Assembly (NCBI RefSeq): GCF_027497495.1
Contig: NZ_CP114205.1
Location: forward strand, 6,510,001-6,574,000
Source: Streptomyces tubercidicus
Lineage (GTDB): Bacteria > Actinomycetota > Actinomycetes > Streptomycetales > Streptomycetaceae
Reading direction: 5' to 3'
Length of the DNA stretch: 64,000 nt
The notes beneath the pieces are model-generated. The model was given only the letters and a program-made list of their open reading frames with translations. It was not told the origin of the DNA and ran no database searches. Positions within the stretch are counted from its first letter, which is position 1; every line of letters starts with the position of its first letter. Shown here piece after piece: positions 16,984-25,473 of this stretch. The translations under genes were made by a program, and so were the position numbers.

Positions 16984-17613
16984 ATGGGTGCGGCGGCGGA
17001 GCGGGCCAAAGAGGAGAACGAGGAATGGGCCGGGGTGACCCCGGACGCCGCGCGACGGCTGGTCAGCGCCGCCGTGCAGGCCTTCGCCGAACGCGGCTAC
17101 CACGCCACCACCACCCGTGACATCGCCGGCCGCGCCGGTATGAGCCCGGCCGCCCTCTACATCCACTACAAGACCAAGGAAGAGCTGCTCTACCGCATCA
17201 GCGGCATCGGCCACGAAAAGGCGCTGCGCATCATGGGCGCCGCCGCCGAGGCCGGGGGCAGCGCCTCCGAGCGGCTCCGCGACGCCGTCCGCACCTTCGC
17301 CCGCTGGCACGCGGAGCACCACACCACCGCCCGGGTCATCCAGTACGAACTCCAGGCGCTGAGCCCCGGCCACTACACCGAGATCGCCGGACTGCGCCGC
17401 CGGACCGACCGGTTGCTGCGGCAGATCATCCAGGACGGCGCGGACAGCGGGGAGTTCCGGGCCGACGATGTGCCGGGCACGACCCTCGCGGTGCTGTCGC
17501 TGTGTGTGGACGTCGCCCGCTGGTTCACCGCGGACGGCCCGCGCACCCCGGACGAGGTCGGCACCCTCTATGCCGACCTCGTGCTGCGCATGGTGGGTGC
17601 GCCGACGGCGTAG
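16984..17613 (+). CDS. TetR-family transcriptional regulator
   Basis: A 209-residue regulator with its helix-turn-helix at about residues 20-70 (LVSAAVQAFAERGYHATTTR, IAGRAGMSPAALYIHYKTKE) and a helical ligand domain containing WHAEHHTTARVIQYELQAL. It resembles the TetR proteins that control acyl-CoA catabolism in actinobacteria. The 16-bp operator before it recurs before the convergent MaoC gene, which suggests autoregulation and control of that hydratase. It is separated from MaoC by a triple 22-bp repeat. The ATG at 16984 has only a weak ribosome site; nearby GTG codons are alternatives. Confidence 0.9.
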   Translation: MGAAAERAKEENEEWAGVTPDAARRLVSAAVQAFAERGYHATTTRDIAGRAGMSPAALYIHYKTKEELLYRISGIGHEKALRIMGAAAEAGGSASERLRDAVRTFARWHAEHHTTARVIQYELQALSPGHYTEIAGLRRRTDRLLRQIIQDGADSGEFRADDVPGTTLAVLSLCVDVARWFTADGPRTPDEVGTLYADLVLRMVGAPTA

Positions 17614-17626
17614 CGCGGGCCATGGC

Positions 17627-17692
17627 GGGCCCGCGCGTACCGCCTACAGGGCCCGCGCGCCCCGCCTGCAGGGCTTGCGCGTACCGCCTACA
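17627..17692. repeat. Three tandem copies of a 22-bp unit
   Basis: Units at 17627-17648, 17649-17670 and 17671-17692 share GGGC-CGCGCG-ACCGCCTACA with a few differences. The third copy includes the stop codon of the MaoC gene. The array sits between the convergent TetR and MaoC genes and has no obvious hairpin. Confidence 0.85.
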
Positions 17693-18149
17693 GATAGAAG
17701 CGGCTGACCGTCTCCGCGACGCAGACCGGCTTGTCGCCGCCCTCGCGTTCGACCGTCACGACCGTGGTGAGCTGGACGCCGCCGGATACCTCGGTCACCT
17801 CCGCGATCCTGGCCGTGGCGCGCAGCCGCGAGCCGACCGGCACGGTGGCGGGGAAGCGGACCTTGTTGGTGCCGTAGTTGATGCCCATCTTGACGTTGTC
17901 GACCCGCATCAGCTGCGGGACGAGGGCGGGCAGCAGCGACAGCGTCAGATAGCCGTGCGCGATGGTCGTGCCGAACGGGCCGTCCGCGGCCCTCTCCTGG
18001 TCCACATGGATCCACTGGTGATCGCCGGTGGCCTCGGCGAACAGATCGATCCGCTTCTGGTCGATCTCCAGCCAGTCGCTGGTGCCCAGCTCCTCGCCGA
18101 CCGCGGCCCGCAGTTCGTCGAGCGATCCAAACACTCGGGGCTCTGCCAT
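17688..18149 (-). CDS. MaoC-family (R)-specific enoyl-CoA hydratase-like protein
   Basis: A 153-residue single hot-dog-fold protein. The hydratase motif is visible as DLFAEATGDHQWIHVDQERA followed by GPFGTTIAHGYLTLSLLPAL, where the Asp and His of the D-x4-H motif add water across the enoyl-CoA double bond. The fold ends with NYGTNKVRFPATVPVGSRLR. It probably acts after the acyl-CoA dehydrogenase in the same cluster. Its promoter region carries the operator CTAAGCGCTTGCTCAG, shared with the TetR gene at 16984. It is divergent from soxR. The end of the gene lies inside a 22-bp repeat, so the C-terminal residues may vary between strains. Confidence 0.92.
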   Translation of the reverse strand: MAEPRVFGSLDELRAAVGEELGTSDWLEIDQKRIDLFAEATGDHQWIHVDQERAADGPFGTTIAHGYLTLSLLPALVPQLMRVDNVKMGINYGTNKVRFPATVPVGSRLRATARIAEVTEVSGGVQLTTVVTVEREGGDKPVCVAETVSRFYL

Positions 18150-18206
18150 CTTCCGTCTGCCTCCTCGGGGTCCGTCCGCCGTCGGCGCGCATCGGCCGAA
18201 CGCTTA

Positions 18207-18222
18207 CTAAGCGCTTGCTCAG
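18207..18222. promoter_or_regulatory. TetR-type operator upstream of MaoC
   Basis: This is the exact same 16-mer as at 16903-16918 (CTAAGCGCTTGCTCAG), placed 58 bp before the MaoC start on the opposite strand. Flanking TTA and AAT extend the AT-rich part. It probably links MaoC to the TetR protein encoded at 16984. Confidence 0.7.
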
Positions 18223-18346
18223 AATGCGGGTGCGGGCATCCGCTGTCAATGGCCGGACGATCTAGCGTCTCCGGCGGGGCGCCGCGGGCCCACCGGGGCC
18301 GACCGGGGGCCGTCGGGGCCTCCCGGACAGGCTCTAATGTGGAAAG

Positions 18347-18850
18347 GTGCCCCAGCTTCCGTACAAGGTCCATGAACTCTCCGTCGGCCAGCTCTCCGCG
18401 CGCAGTGGCGCCGCGGTGTCCGCGCTGCACTTCTACGAGTCCAAGGGGCTGATCAGCAGCACCCGGACGGCGGGCAACCAGCGCCGCTACAGCCGTGACG
18501 CGCTGCGCCGGGTCGCCTTCGTGCGGGCGGCGCAGCGGGTCGGCATCCCGCTCGCGGTGATCCGCGACGCGCTGGCGGAACTGCCCGACGAGCGCACCCC
18601 CAACCGCGCCGACTGGGCCCGGCTCTCCGAGGTCTGGCGCTCCGAGCTGGACGAACGGATCAGCCAACTCGTCGAGCTGCGTGACCGGTTGACCGACTGC
18701 ATCGGCTGCGGCTGCCTCTCGCTGGAGACCTGCGCACTGTCCAATCCGTACGACAGCCTCGGCGAGCAGGGGCCCGGTGCGCGGCGGCTGCGGGTCGACC
18801 GGAGGACCAAGGACCCGGAGGGGGAGCAGGGGCCCGGCGGCGAGAGCTGA
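18347..18850 (+). CDS. soxR: Redox-sensing MerR-family regulator SoxR
   Basis: A 167-residue MerR-type activator. The N-terminal winged helix reads LSVGQLSARSGAAVSALHFY then ESKGLISSTRTAGNQRRYSR, followed by a dimerisation helix. The [2Fe-2S] ligands are Cys118, Cys121, Cys123 and Cys129 in DCIGCGCLSLETC, the exact SoxR spacing. In Streptomyces, SoxR responds to redox-active antibiotics and quinones. Its target promoters are not evident in the window, although the MFS and oxidoreductase genes nearby are the usual type. It is divergent from the MaoC gene. The GTG start has a short AAAG spacing, so the exact start is somewhat uncertain. A 30-residue Gly/Arg-rich tail follows the cluster. Confidence 0.93.
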   Translation: MPQLPYKVHELSVGQLSARSGAAVSALHFYESKGLISSTRTAGNQRRYSRDALRRVAFVRAAQRVGIPLAVIRDALAELPDERTPNRADWARLSEVWRSELDERISQLVELRDRLTDCIGCGCLSLETCALSNPYDSLGEQGPGARRLRVDRRTKDPEGEQGPGGES

Positions 18851-18904
18851 GCGCGGCGGCGCGCTCGCCCCGGGGCGGGACGAGCGCGCGTGCTTCGGTC
18901 TGTG

Positions 18905-20344
18905 TCACCACATGGGCGGGGTGCGCCCGGCCCAGGGGCGGGCCTGCTCCAGCTGTGCCGACAGCGCGATCAGGGTGGCCTCGTCGCCGTACCGGCCGGC
19001 CAGCATGACGCCGATCGGCAGACCCTCGGCGTTCCACTGGACCGGGACGTTCACCGCGGGCTGGCCGGTGGCGTTGTAGACCGCGGTGAACGGGCTGAAC
19101 GCGCCGATCGCGGCGAACTCGGCCTGGGGGTCGGCGTCATTGCGCAGCGCGCCGACCTCGGCGGGCGGTGCGGCCAGGGTCGGCGAGAGGATCACGTCAT
19201 AGCCGCCGGGCGGCATCAGCCCGTCGGCCAGGGACTGGGAGAGCATCCGGAAGGCGTACATCGAGCGGGCGAAGTCCGTACCGGAGACCTCGGCGCCGCG
19301 GTCGCGCAGATAGCGGGTGAGCGGCATCAGCAGCTCCTCGCCCTCCGGCGGTACGGGGCGGCTGGCGGCCAGCACGGACCAGACGCGGGTGAAAGCGAGC
19401 AGGATGCCGTCGTCTGCGGGCAGCGACAACTCCTCGACCTCGTGGCCGAGTCCGGTCAGCAGGGCGGCGGTGTCGGTGGTGGCGGTGCGGCAGTCGGCGT
19501 GGACCTCGGTGCCCGGGACCGGCGCCTCGGTGAGGCAGGCGATCCGCAGCCGTCCCGGGGCGCGGCGGGCGTGCTCGGCGAAGGTCTCCCCGGGCGGCAG
19601 TGCCGGCGCCGCGAACGGGTCGCCGGGCATCGCCCCCGCCAGGACGTCCAGCAGGGTGGCCGCATCGGCGACCGTACGGGCCAGCGGGCCGGAGGTGGCC
19701 AGGCCCGAGATGTCGTGCAGCAGCGGGCCGCCGCTGATCCGGCCGCGGCTGGGCTTGATGCCGAAGAGCCCGCAGACCGAGGCCGGTATCCGGATCGAGC
19801 CGCCGCCGTCGGTGGCGTGCGCGACGGGCGCCAGACCGGCCGCCACGGCCGCGGCCGCCCCGCCGCTGGAACCGCCCGCCGAACGCGCCAGGTCCCACGG
19901 GGTGCGGGCGGGCGGGGCCAGCTCGTTCTCGGTGTAGCAAGGCAGCCCGAATTCGGGGGTGTTGGTCTTGCCGAGCAGAATCGTGCCGCCCGCCCGGAGC
20001 TTGCCCACCACATGGTCGTCGACGGTCGGCACATGGTCGGCCAGCGCCCGCGAACCCATCGTGCAGCGCACCCCCGCGACCTGGTTGAGGTCCTTCACCG
20101 GCACGGGGACGCCGTGCAGCGGCGGGAGTTCCCGGCCCTCGCGGCGGGCCGCGGTGGCCTCGCTCTCCGCGTCCGTGGCCTGCTTGCGGGCGAGGTCGGG
20201 GGTACGGGTGAGGAAGGCGCCGAGTGTGTCGTCGAGCCGCTCGATCCGCGCGAGATAGTGCTCGGTGAGTTCCACGGGGGAGAACTCCCCGGACCGGATT
20301 CCCTGGGCCTGTTCGAGCGCGGTCAGATCGTGCAGGTCGGCCAT
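18905..20344 (-). CDS. Amidase-signature family amidase
   Basis: A 479-residue soluble amide hydrolase. The Ser-cisSer-Lys triad is in place: Lys84 in HGVPVPVKDLNQVAG, cis-Ser159 in ARSAGGSSGGAAAAVAAG and nucleophile Ser183 in DGGGSIRIPAS. The fold ends with the usual NATGQPAVNVPVQWNAEGLP followed by IGVMLAGRYGDEATL. The substrate (aliphatic or aromatic amide, nitrile-derived amide or peptide amide) is not determined. GatA is unlikely because no gatB or gatC lies nearby and the C-terminal features differ. It stands alone, convergent with soxR. The upstream gap to the next gene is 228 bp and contains a terminator for the gene at 20573. Confidence 0.92.
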   Translation of the reverse strand: MADLHDLTALEQAQGIRSGEFSPVELTEHYLARIERLDDTLGAFLTRTPDLARKQATDAESEATAARREGRELPPLHGVPVPVKDLNQVAGVRCTMGSRALADHVPTVDDHVVGKLRAGGTILLGKTNTPEFGLPCYTENELAPPARTPWDLARSAGGSSGGAAAAVAAGLAPVAHATDGGGSIRIPASVCGLFGIKPSRGRISGGPLLHDISGLATSGPLARTVADAATLLDVLAGAMPGDPFAAPALPPGETFAEHARRAPGRLRIACLTEAPVPGTEVHADCRTATTDTAALLTGLGHEVEELSLPADDGILLAFTRVWSVLAASRPVPPEGEELLMPLTRYLRDRGAEVSGTDFARSMYAFRMLSQSLADGLMPPGGYDVILSPTLAAPPAEVGALRNDADPQAEFAAIGAFSPFTAVYNATGQPAVNVPVQWNAEGLPIGVMLAGRYGDEATLIALSAQLEQARPWAGRTPPMW

Positions 20345-20522
20345 GGACGTCCACCCTCTCCTACGGGCGCCCGCGCGGCCCTGGTGCCGTACGGGCAGGA
20401 GGGCCGACGTCCGCCGGGCGCGCTGCCGGTGGGGGTGGTCAGCCCGTGGACAGTTGTTTCAGGTCGCGGGCCGGTTCGTAAAGGCCATGGGGAACGAGGC
20501 CCGGTGGCCTTATGGACAGGGA

Positions 20523-20556
20523 ACCGGGCGCCTCCCGGCAGGCGGAGGCGCCCGGT
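20523..20556 (-). terminator. Hairpin terminator of the zinc-ribbon protein gene
   Basis: A perfect 13-bp stem ACCGGGCGCCTCC (20523-20535) with its complement at 20544-20556 around an 8-base loop. It lies 16 bp past the stop of the minus-strand gene at 20573. Confidence 0.75.
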
Positions 20557-20572
20557 CGTCGCGCGGTGCCGG

Positions 20573-21187
20573 TCAGGCCGCCGCGAACGCGCCCGCGGCG
20601 TGGACCCGGTCCGCGGCGGTCAGCGCCTCAGGGGCCAGCACGGACACCGGGGCCAGTACCCCGCACTGGCTGCAGGCCGGCCCGGTCGCCGGGGAGCCGG
20701 CGGAGTCCGGGAGCCAGGCGAAGCGGGTGCCGCCGCACACCGGGCAGTCGCGGCGGGGCCGCCCGGCCTCCATCGCCGCGATCATGCGGTGCAGCACCAC
20801 CGCGAGACGGGCCGCGGGGTGCCGTTGCGGTGACTCGCACGGCACGATGTCGCAGCCGCCCCAGGTCCGGCGGTGCCACTCGTGGAGGGCGCCGGGCTGG
20901 CGGATGCCGTCGTGCTTCTCCTTGCGGCGCCGGGCGGCGAACTCCTCTTCGTACGCGAGCCAGAGAGTACGGGCCTCCTCCAGCTCGGCGAGCGCGGCCA
21001 TCAGCCGCTCCGGATCGGGATCGCGGTCCTGGGTCGCGATACCGGCCCGGGTGCACAGATGGTGCCAGGTCGCCCGGTGCCCGTAAGGGGCGAAGCGTTC
21101 AAGGCACTTGCGCAGGGCGGTGCGTCGCTGGGTCGCGACGAGTCGTGGATTGCGGACCTGTTCTGCGAGGGCTCTGAAACCGGCCAT
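20573..21187 (-). CDS. Conserved-looking protein with C-terminal zinc ribbon, function unknown
   Basis: A 204-residue soluble protein. The N-terminal 130 residues are helical and rich in Arg and Glu (YEEEFAARRRKEKHDGIRQP). The C-terminal part has two CxxC knuckles, RRDCPVCGGTRFAW and GPACSQCGVLAPVS, about 30 residues apart, which together would bind one zinc. I do not recognise a named family. Zinc ribbons of this kind often bind nucleic acid or partner proteins, but no function should be assigned. GGAGGTG precedes the ATG with good spacing, and a strong hairpin follows the stop, so the gene appears monocistronic. Confidence 0.75.
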   Translation of the reverse strand: MAGFRALAEQVRNPRLVATQRRTALRKCLERFAPYGHRATWHHLCTRAGIATQDRDPDPERLMAALAELEEARTLWLAYEEEFAARRRKEKHDGIRQPGALHEWHRRTWGGCDIVPCESPQRHPAARLAVVLHRMIAAMEAGRPRRDCPVCGGTRFAWLPDSAGSPATGPACSQCGVLAPVSVLAPEALTAADRVHAAGAFAAA

Positions 21188-21436
21188 TTCATCCCACCTC
21201 CGTGGGGAGGACCCGACTGGACGGGGATGTGACGTAGCCGATCACCACCTGGATCCATCGAACTTTCGTGCGGTTTTGCGGGCGGTGTTCCGAGGTGGTG
21301 TCGCGGCGTCGGACCGAACTCCGGGGGCGGGGCCAAGAGTTGACTGTTGTTCATCTTCCGGCCCGGGGTAACCGCCGGTAACATCCCGCCCACCTTCCCC
21401 ACGCTCTCACGAGCCGGGCCCCACCGAGGAGCAGGA

Positions 21437-24256
21437 ATGCGACGACGTACCGGAAGGCTCAGGACCGCCGCCGCGGCTGCCCTGTTCGCCTTGGGTGCCA
21501 CGCTCTTGGCACCGCCCCCCACCGCGGCCGCCGCGCCGCCGGACGCCCACGACTACTGCGAGGGCCGGTGCGGCGACATCCTGCCGCCCGGCGCCACCGG
21601 CAACGCCACCCTGGCGGAGATCCTCGGCAACAAGCTGTTCGGCACCCACCCCGAGCACTCCACCGACCAACTCGGCCCGTACGGCGCGCTGGCGAGCGGC
21701 TATCAGTCGCTCACCGACGACACCCTCGGCTCGTTCTTCAACGACGCCTCCTTCGGCGTGCCCGCCGACCAGGTCGGCAAGGTCACCACGCCCCGCGACG
21801 ACGTCACCATCACCCGCGACAAGAAGACCGGCGTCCCGCACATCAAGGGCACCACCCGCTACGGCACCGAATACGGCGCGGGTTACGCCGCGGGCCAGGA
21901 CCGGCTCTGGCTGATGGACCTCTTCCGCCACATCGGCCGCGGCGAACTGACCTCCTTCGCCGGCGGCGCGCTCGCCAACCAGGGCCTGGAGCAGCAGTTC
22001 TGGCCGCAGGCGCCGTACACCGAGGAGGATCTGAAGGCCCAGGTCGAGCGCATCCGGGACACCAACGGCGAGCGCGGCAAGCTGGCCATGCAGGACGCCC
22101 AGGCCTATGTCGACGGGATCAACGCCTACCGCGAACAGTCCAAGAACGGCCGCTACTTCCCCGGCGAGTACGTGCTCACCGGCCATGTCGACGCCATCAC
22201 CAACGCCGGTGAGATCCAGCCCTTCAAACTCACCGACCTGATAGCCCTGGCCTCCGTCGTCGGCGGACTCTTCGGCAACGGCGGGGGCGGCGAGGTCCCC
22301 TCGGCCCTGGCGCTGCTCTCCGCCCAGCAGAAGTACGGCGTCGAGAAGGGCACCGAGGTCTGGGAGTCCTTCCGGGAGCGCAACGACCCCGAGGCCGCCA
22401 AGACCCTGCACGACGGCAGCAGCTTCCCGTACGCCGTCAAACCGGCCAAGGCCAAGGGCATGGCGCTGCCGGACCCGGGCTCGGTCACCCCCGAACCCCT
22501 GGTCTTCGACCGCACCGGCGCGGCCGCCGCCAAGAGCGGGACGCCGCCCCGGGACCCGGTCAAGGCCCCCAAGAAGTACAAGAAGCTGGAGGGCCTCTTC
22601 AAGGACGGGGTGCTGCCCAAGGGCAGCTTCGACCCCACCCAGCACCGCGGGATGTCCAACGCCCTGCTGGTCTCCGGCAAGCACTCCGCCAGCGGCCACC
22701 CGGTCGCCGTGTTCGGCCCGCAGACCGGCTACTTCGCGCCCCAGCTGCTGATGCTCCAGGAGATCCAGGGGCCCGGCATCAGCGCCCGCGGCGCCTCCTT
22801 CGCGGGCGTCGGGATGTACGTCCAGCTCGGCCGCGGCCAGGACTACTCCTGGAGCGCCACCTCCGCAGGACAGGACATCACCGACACCTTCGCGGTCGAA
22901 CTGTGCAACGCCGACGGCTCCAAGCCCACCAAGGACTCCACCTCCTACCGCTACCGCGGCGCCTGCGTCCCCATGGAGAAGCTGGAGCGCACCAACTCCT
23001 GGAAGCCCACCATCGCCGACCCCACAGCGGCCGGCTCCTACCGGATGCAGGTCTTCCGGACCAAGTACGGAACCGTCACCCACCGCGCCACCCGCGACGG
23101 CAAACCCGTCGCCTACACCGCGCAGCGCTCCACCTACCGCCACGAGGCCGACTCGATCATCGGCTTCCAGATGTTCAACGACCCGTCCTATGTACGGGAC
23201 GCCAAGACGTTCCAGCAGGCCGCCGAGCACATCGGCTACGCCTTCAACTGGTTCTACGCCGACTCCCGCGACATCGCGTACTACAACAGCGGCCTGAACC
23301 CGGTCCGCAACCCGGATGTCGATCCGTCGCTGCCCGTCCAGGCGGACGACGCCTACGAGTGGAAGGGCTACGACCCCGCCACCAACACCACCGACTACAC
23401 CCCGCCCGCCCAGCACCCGCAGTCCGTCAACCAGGACTACTACATCTCCTGGAACAACAAGCAGGCCAAGGACTACGACTCGGCGGGCTACGGCAACGGC
23501 TCGGTGCACCGCGGCAATCTGCTGGACGACCGGGTGCGCGCGCTGACGAAGGACGGCGGGGTGACCCGGGCGTCGCTGACCCGCGCCATGGGGGAGGCCG
23601 CCGTCACCGATCTGCGCGGTGAGGACGTGCTGCCCGAACTCCTGCGCGTCCTCAACAGCAAGCCGGTCACCGACCCGAAGCTGAAGACCGCGGTCCAGCA
23701 GCTGGACGCCTGGCGCAAGGACGGCGCCCAGCGCCGGGAGACCGCCGCGGGCTCGCACACGTACCCCCACCCCGACGCGGTACGCCTGATGGACGCCTGG
23801 TGGCCGCTGATGACGGAGGCCGTCTTCAAGCCGGGCCTCGGCGGCGACCTCTACGACGCGCTGCGCGCCAACCTCGGCATCGACGAATCACCGTCGGCCG
23901 GCCACGGCCCGACCGGGGCGCACGCCGGATCGGCGTTCCAGTACGGCTGGTGGAGCTACGTGGACAAGGATCTGCGCTCGGTGCTCGGCGACAAGGTGTC
24001 GGGCCCGCTCGGCCGCCAGTACTGCGGCAACGGTGAACTGTCCGCCTGCCGCGACACCCTGCTGGCCACCCTCCAGCAGGCGAGCGGCAAGACCGCCGAG
24101 CAGGTCTACCCCGGCGACGACAACTGCAAGGCCGGCGACCAGTGGTGCTCGGACGCGATCATCCACCGCGCGGTGGGCGGCCTGACCCACGCCACCATCA
24201 GCTGGCAGAACCGGCCGACCTATCAGCAGGTGGTGGAGTTCCCGACCCACCGGTAG
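21437..24256 (+). CDS. Exported penicillin acylase family (Ntn-hydrolase) protein
   Basis: A 939-residue precursor with a Sec-type signal peptide (MRRRTGRLRTAAAAALFALG, cleavage near the Ala-rich stretch at about residue 35). The alpha region (HIKGTTRYGTEYGAGYAAGQ, DRLWLMDLFRHIGRGEL) is typical. The beta subunit would begin at the Ser of RGMSNALLVSGKHSASG near residue 410, where autocleavage frees the N-terminal nucleophile. Asn-rich blocks such as FNWFYADSRDIAYYNSG follow. Members split amide bonds of penicillins, acyl-homoserine lactones or lipopeptides; this long form (over 900 residues) is common in Streptomyces but poorly assigned. GAGGAGCAGGA precedes the ATG. A 20-bp terminator follows. 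Confidence 0.9.
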   Translation: MRRRTGRLRTAAAAALFALGATLLAPPPTAAAAPPDAHDYCEGRCGDILPPGATGNATLAEILGNKLFGTHPEHSTDQLGPYGALASGYQSLTDDTLGSFFNDASFGVPADQVGKVTTPRDDVTITRDKKTGVPHIKGTTRYGTEYGAGYAAGQDRLWLMDLFRHIGRGELTSFAGGALANQGLEQQFWPQAPYTEEDLKAQVERIRDTNGERGKLAMQDAQAYVDGINAYREQSKNGRYFPGEYVLTGHVDAITNAGEIQPFKLTDLIALASVVGGLFGNGGGGEVPSALALLSAQQKYGVEKGTEVWESFRERNDPEAAKTLHDGSSFPYAVKPAKAKGMALPDPGSVTPEPLVFDRTGAAAAKSGTPPRDPVKAPKKYKKLEGLFKDGVLPKGSFDPTQHRGMSNALLVSGKHSASGHPVAVFGPQTGYFAPQLLMLQEIQGPGISARGASFAGVGMYVQLGRGQDYSWSATSAGQDITDTFAVELCNADGSKPTKDSTSYRYRGACVPMEKLERTNSWKPTIADPTAAGSYRMQVFRTKYGTVTHRATRDGKPVAYTAQRSTYRHEADSIIGFQMFNDPSYVRDAKTFQQAAEHIGYAFNWFYADSRDIAYYNSGLNPVRNPDVDPSLPVQADDAYEWKGYDPATNTTDYTPPAQHPQSVNQDYYISWNNKQAKDYDSAGYGNGSVHRGNLLDDRVRALTKDGGVTRASLTRAMGEAAVTDLRGEDVLPELLRVLNSKPVTDPKLKTAVQQLDAWRKDGAQRRETAAGSHTYPHPDAVRLMDAWWPLMTEAVFKPGLGGDLYDALRANLGIDESPSAGHGPTGAHAGSAFQYGWWSYVDKDLRSVLGDKVSGPLGRQYCGNGELSACRDTLLATLQQASGKTAEQVYPGDDNCKAGDQWCSDAIIHRAVGGLTHATISWQNRPTYQQVVEFPTHR

Positions 24257-24266
24257 ACGGAGCACG

Positions 24267-24313
24267 GCACGGCGAGGGCCCCGGGGCGGCTGACCCCGGG
24301 GCCCTCGCCGTGC
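24267..24313 (+). terminator. Strong hairpin terminator after the acylase gene
   Basis: A perfect 20-bp stem (24267-24286 paired with 24294-24313) around the 7-base loop CGGCTGA, starting 11 bp past the acylase stop. Confidence 0.9.
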
Positions 24314-24431
24314 ACGCCGGGCGCCCCCGCACTCCAACTCCCCTCCCCAGCACCCCGACTGCCCTCGGAGCGGCACGACCCCCGGGGTTAGACTGGTGGG
24401 TTCTGAACTTCACGGGAGGGGAAAGCGAGGC

Positions 24432-25454
24432 ATGGCCTTGTCAGGTCCGCAGCAGTACCCGACGGAGCTGCTGGATACCACCATGGACCAGCTGCGCACA
24501 CTGATCGTCGTCCATGAGGCGGGTACCGCGCTGGGCGCCGCCCGCCGGCTGGGCCGCGAACAGTCCAGCGTGCAGAAACAACTGGACACCATGAACCGCA
24601 CCTTCGCCGCGCTGTGCGGCGAGGAACTCGTCCTCAAGCAGGGGCGGGGGAGGGACGCCCTCTTCACCGCCACCGGGGAGGCGCTGGTCGATCTCGCGCG
24701 CCGCACACTGGGTGAGTGGACGGACGGCGTGCACGACGCCCGCCGCCGCCTCGGCCGCACCCTGTCCGTCGGCACCACCCGCTACACCCTCGGCTTCCTG
24801 CTGGACGCGGTGGAACGGGTCACCGAGGACTATGAGCGCGACGATGTCGATCTGAAGGTCACCCATGTCCGCACCGGCGACCTCTTCACCAAACTGCGCT
24901 CCAAGGAACTCGACCTGGTCTGCGGCAGCGTCGTCGTCACCGAGGCCGACGAGGCGGAACTGCTGGCGCCGTACGAGGTCATGGAATGGCGGCGCAGCGG
25001 CCTCTCCCTGCTGACGAACCTGCCTCCGGAGCGGCTCCCCGGCACCTCCTTCGCCGCCCGTGACCTGCCCCGGCTGCCGCTGGTCATCTCGGCCCGCGGT
25101 CTGATCGGCCGCTTCCTCACCGCCTGGTACGGCCCCGACTACCGGCAGCGGCTCTCCGTCGCCGCCGAGATCGAGGCCGCGCACTACGGCTTCGAGCTGC
25201 TGCGGTCAGGGGTGGTGAGCGGCGCGATGCTGGTCACCCGCGGCATCGGGGAGGCCGCGGCGAACGGCCGCCTCCCGGAGGCCGGCGGCCTGCGCACCCT
25301 GGAACTCGTCGGTGACGTGGGCCCCCGCACCGAAGTCCTGGTAGGCGTCTTCACCCGCAGCGGCGAACGCGCCTCCTACGCCCCCGCCCACCCCCTCAAC
25401 CTCCTCTGGGACGCCCTCTCCCGCGAGAGCGGCCGGTGGTGGCTGAGTTCGTGA
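24432..25454 (+). CDS. LysR-family transcriptional regulator
   Basis: A 340-residue regulator. The N-terminal helix-turn-helix (about residues 18-75) reads MDQLRTLIVVHEAGTALGAA then RRLGREQSSVQKQLDTMNRT, close to the LysR pattern but with a slightly divergent recognition helix. A substrate-binding domain follows (LSVGTTRYTLGFLLDAVERV, LRSKELDLVCGSVVV), with the usual two lobes. The ATG at 24432 has GGGAGGGGAAAGCGAGG upstream. It is convergent with the MHS transporter and follows the acylase after a terminator. Its target is unknown; the transporter at 25474 is the obvious neighbour to test. Conservation of the whole effector domain suggests a working gene. Confidence 0.85.
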   Translation: MALSGPQQYPTELLDTTMDQLRTLIVVHEAGTALGAARRLGREQSSVQKQLDTMNRTFAALCGEELVLKQGRGRDALFTATGEALVDLARRTLGEWTDGVHDARRRLGRTLSVGTTRYTLGFLLDAVERVTEDYERDDVDLKVTHVRTGDLFTKLRSKELDLVCGSVVVTEADEAELLAPYEVMEWRRSGLSLLTNLPPERLPGTSFAARDLPRLPLVISARGLIGRFLTAWYGPDYRQRLSVAAEIEAAHYGFELLRSGVVSGAMLVTRGIGEAAANGRLPEAGGLRTLELVGDVGPRTEVLVGVFTRSGERASYAPAHPLNLLWDALSRESGRWWLSS

Positions 25455-25473
25455 GGGCGGGGGCGCTGCCGCC

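Noticed and set aside
18890..20833. A 647-codon plus-strand frame across the amidase gene
   Set aside because: It is the complement of the amidase with its Ser-Ser-Lys triad; the frame itself is Gly/Arg/Val-rich with no motif.
21407..23770. A 787-codon minus-strand frame across the acylase gene
   Set aside because: Antisense to the penicillin-acylase-like gene, which has a signal peptide, ribosome site and terminator.
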